Source: Clostridium sp. CMCC3677
GTDB taxonomy: Bacteria; Bacillota; Clostridia; Clostridiales; Clostridiaceae
Reading direction: 5' to 3'
NCBI RefSeq assembly: GCF_023845585.1
Contig: NZ_JAMQHS010000002.1
Location: 62,001 to 126,000 of the forward strand
DNA length: 64,000 nt
Shown one piece after another: positions 63,095-64,000 of this stretch. Position 1 is the first letter of the stretch; each line of letters begins with the position of its first letter. The notes under the pieces are model-generated. The model saw only the letters and a list, made by a program, of their open reading frames with translations, was not told the DNA's origin and did not search any database. Both the position numbers and the translations under genes were made by a program.

Positions 63095-63517
63095 ATGGAA
63101 CAAAGAAAAATGAATCCACAAGATTATCCTTTGGCTACAAAAAGACCTGAAAGCATAAAGACACCAACAGGAAAAAATCTACAAGATATAACTCTAGAGA
63201 ATGTATTAAAAGGAGATATTAAAGCAGAAGACGTTAGAATATCACCAGAAACTTTAGAAATGCAAGCTCAAATTGCTGAAGGTATGAAGAGAGATGCTAT
63301 AGCTAGAAACTTTAGAAGAGCAGCAGAACTTATAAAAGTTCCAGATGATAGAATTCTTGAAATATATAATGCATTAAGACCAAATCGTTCAACAAAAGAA
63401 GAACTTTTTGCAATAGCTGAAGAACTTGAAACAGTTTATGGAGCAAAAGTTAATGCTGATTTCGTAAGAGAAGCTATTGAAGTTTATGAGGCAAGACAAA
63501 AGTTAAGACAAGAATAA
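63095..63517 (+). CDS. dhaE: Glycerol dehydratase, small subunit
   Basis: A 140-residue small subunit. It begins MEQRKMNPQDYPLATKRPE and contains DITLENVLKGDIKAEDVRISPETLEMQA and GMKRDAIARNFRRAAELIKVPDDRILEIYNALRPNRS, the conserved core of the family. ATG 63095 with GAAGGGAGAA. Completes the alpha2-beta2-gamma2 enzyme with the two genes upstream. Confidence 0.95.
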   Translation: MEQRKMNPQDYPLATKRPESIKTPTGKNLQDITLENVLKGDIKAEDVRISPETLEMQAQIAEGMKRDAIARNFRRAAELIKVPDDRILEIYNALRPNRSTKEELFAIAEELETVYGAKVNADFVREAIEVYEARQKLRQE

Positions 63518-63544
63518 TTGGCTTTGAATTAAGGAGGAAATTTA

Positions 63545-64000
63545 ATGAAAATAATTGCAGGTGTAGACATTGGTAATGCTACAACGGAAGTGGCGTTATC
63601 AAAGGTTGAAAATGGAAACGTAGAGTTTCTTTCAAGTGGCATAGTTCCAACAACAGGAATAAAAGGCACTGAAGAAAACATAGATGGAGTATTTTCCTCT
63701 TTAAAAGGAGCTTTAAAAAAAGTAAATTTAGAACTTAAAGATTTGAACTTGGTTAGAATCAATGAAGCAGCCCCTGTTATAGGTGATGTTGCTATGGAAA
63801 CTATTACTGAAACTATAATAACAGAATCTACAATGATTGGACATAATCCATCTACTCCAGGTGGTGTAGGTACTGGAATAGGAAAAACTATATATATTGA
63901 AGATTTAGACAACTTAGAAGTAGATAAAATTGAAGAAAATCAATTTATTCCGTTAATTTTAAATAGAGTTAACTTCTTAGAGGCTGCAGCTAGAATTAAT
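63545..64000 (+). CDS. dhaF: Glycerol dehydratase reactivase, large subunit (partial)
   Basis: The first 152 residues of the reactivating factor, running off the end of the window. It begins MKIIAGVDIGNATTEVALSK, with the ATPase loop of the actin-like fold. NEAAPVIGDVAMETITETII and GHNPSTPGGVGTGIGKT follow, typical of diol dehydratase reactivases. It exchanges damaged cobalamin for intact cofactor using ATP. ATG 63545 with AAGGAGGAAA. Spacing of 27 bases from the small subunit shows one operon. Confidence 0.93.
   Translation, partial: MKIIAGVDIGNATTEVALSKVENGNVEFLSSGIVPTTGIKGTEENIDGVFSSLKGALKKVNLELKDLNLVRINEAAPVIGDVAMETITETIITESTMIGHNPSTPGGVGTGIGKTIYIEDLDNLEVDKIEENQFIPLILNRVNFLEAAARIN

Noticed and set aside
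63529..63912. Minus-strand open frame opposite the dehydratase reactivase
   Set aside because: The plus strand encodes a clear reactivase start with ribosome-binding site in the dha operon.

Overview
The window is low-GC, AT-rich DNA with strong GGAGG ribosome-binding sites, frequent TTG/GTG starts, and hairpin terminators between almost all transcription units. Gene content (coenzyme-B12 glycerol dehydratase, motAB, queuosine genes, BlaI/M56 pair, type I-B CRISPR with an ATTTAAAT-ending repeat) points to an anaerobic Firmicute of the genus Clostridium. I do not name a species. No rRNA or tRNA gene was seen.

Region by region. 1-5.0 kb: zinc-ribbon protein, AraC regulator, acetyltransferase and DUF1349 protein, ferritin-like diiron protein, and motA-motB on the minus strand. 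5.4-10.7 kb: a promoter plus hairpin-rich leader, then a 2-hydroxyacyl-CoA-dehydratase-like protein and its activase, queD-queE-folE-queC (pre-queuosine synthesis) and a cytochrome-b5-like protein. 10.8-17.3 kb: an old-yellow-enzyme/enoate-reductase-type flavoprotein, a divergent pair of cysteine-rich proteins sharing a domain, a TPR-M50 peptidase operon, and a 34-residue Cys protein between two near-duplicate terminators. 17.6-25 kb: rhodanese plus CoA-disulfide reductase, Crp/Fnr regulator, PhnA-like protein, a UvrD-like helicase and an orphan trpB. 25-32.6 kb: a BlaI-type repressor with two visible operators and its M56 sensor, a purine permease and a chemoreceptor.

The accessory core runs from 33 to 58.5 kb. 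At 33.6-39.9 kb there is a tightly overlapping three-gene operon: a 1005-aa helical-repeat protein, a SWIM-zinc-finger protein and a retron-type reverse transcriptase. It matches what I recall as the type XIII retron architecture and is bracketed by copies of a dispersed inverted repeat. After household genes (ZIP transporter with a Fur-like palindrome, EEP nuclease, EamA exporter, DUF434-like, YvlD-like) comes a complete type I-B CRISPR-Cas locus. It has a leader, 30 identical repeats with 29 spacers, a decayed IS256-family transposase, and then cas6-cas8b-cas7-cas5-cas3-cas4-cas1-cas2. A 34-35 bp identical direct repeat, whose left copy is the 3' end of the upstream gene, flanks the whole locus. 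The 5' region of cas3 carries an anti-Shine-Dalgarno sequence that can pair with either of two AGGAGG elements.

58.5-64 kb: a PocR-domain histidine kinase and AraC-type response regulator precede glycerol dehydratase genes dhaB-dhaC-dhaE and the truncated reactivase. Two ATGCAA direct repeats 21 bp apart lie upstream of dhaB and are the best candidate operator.
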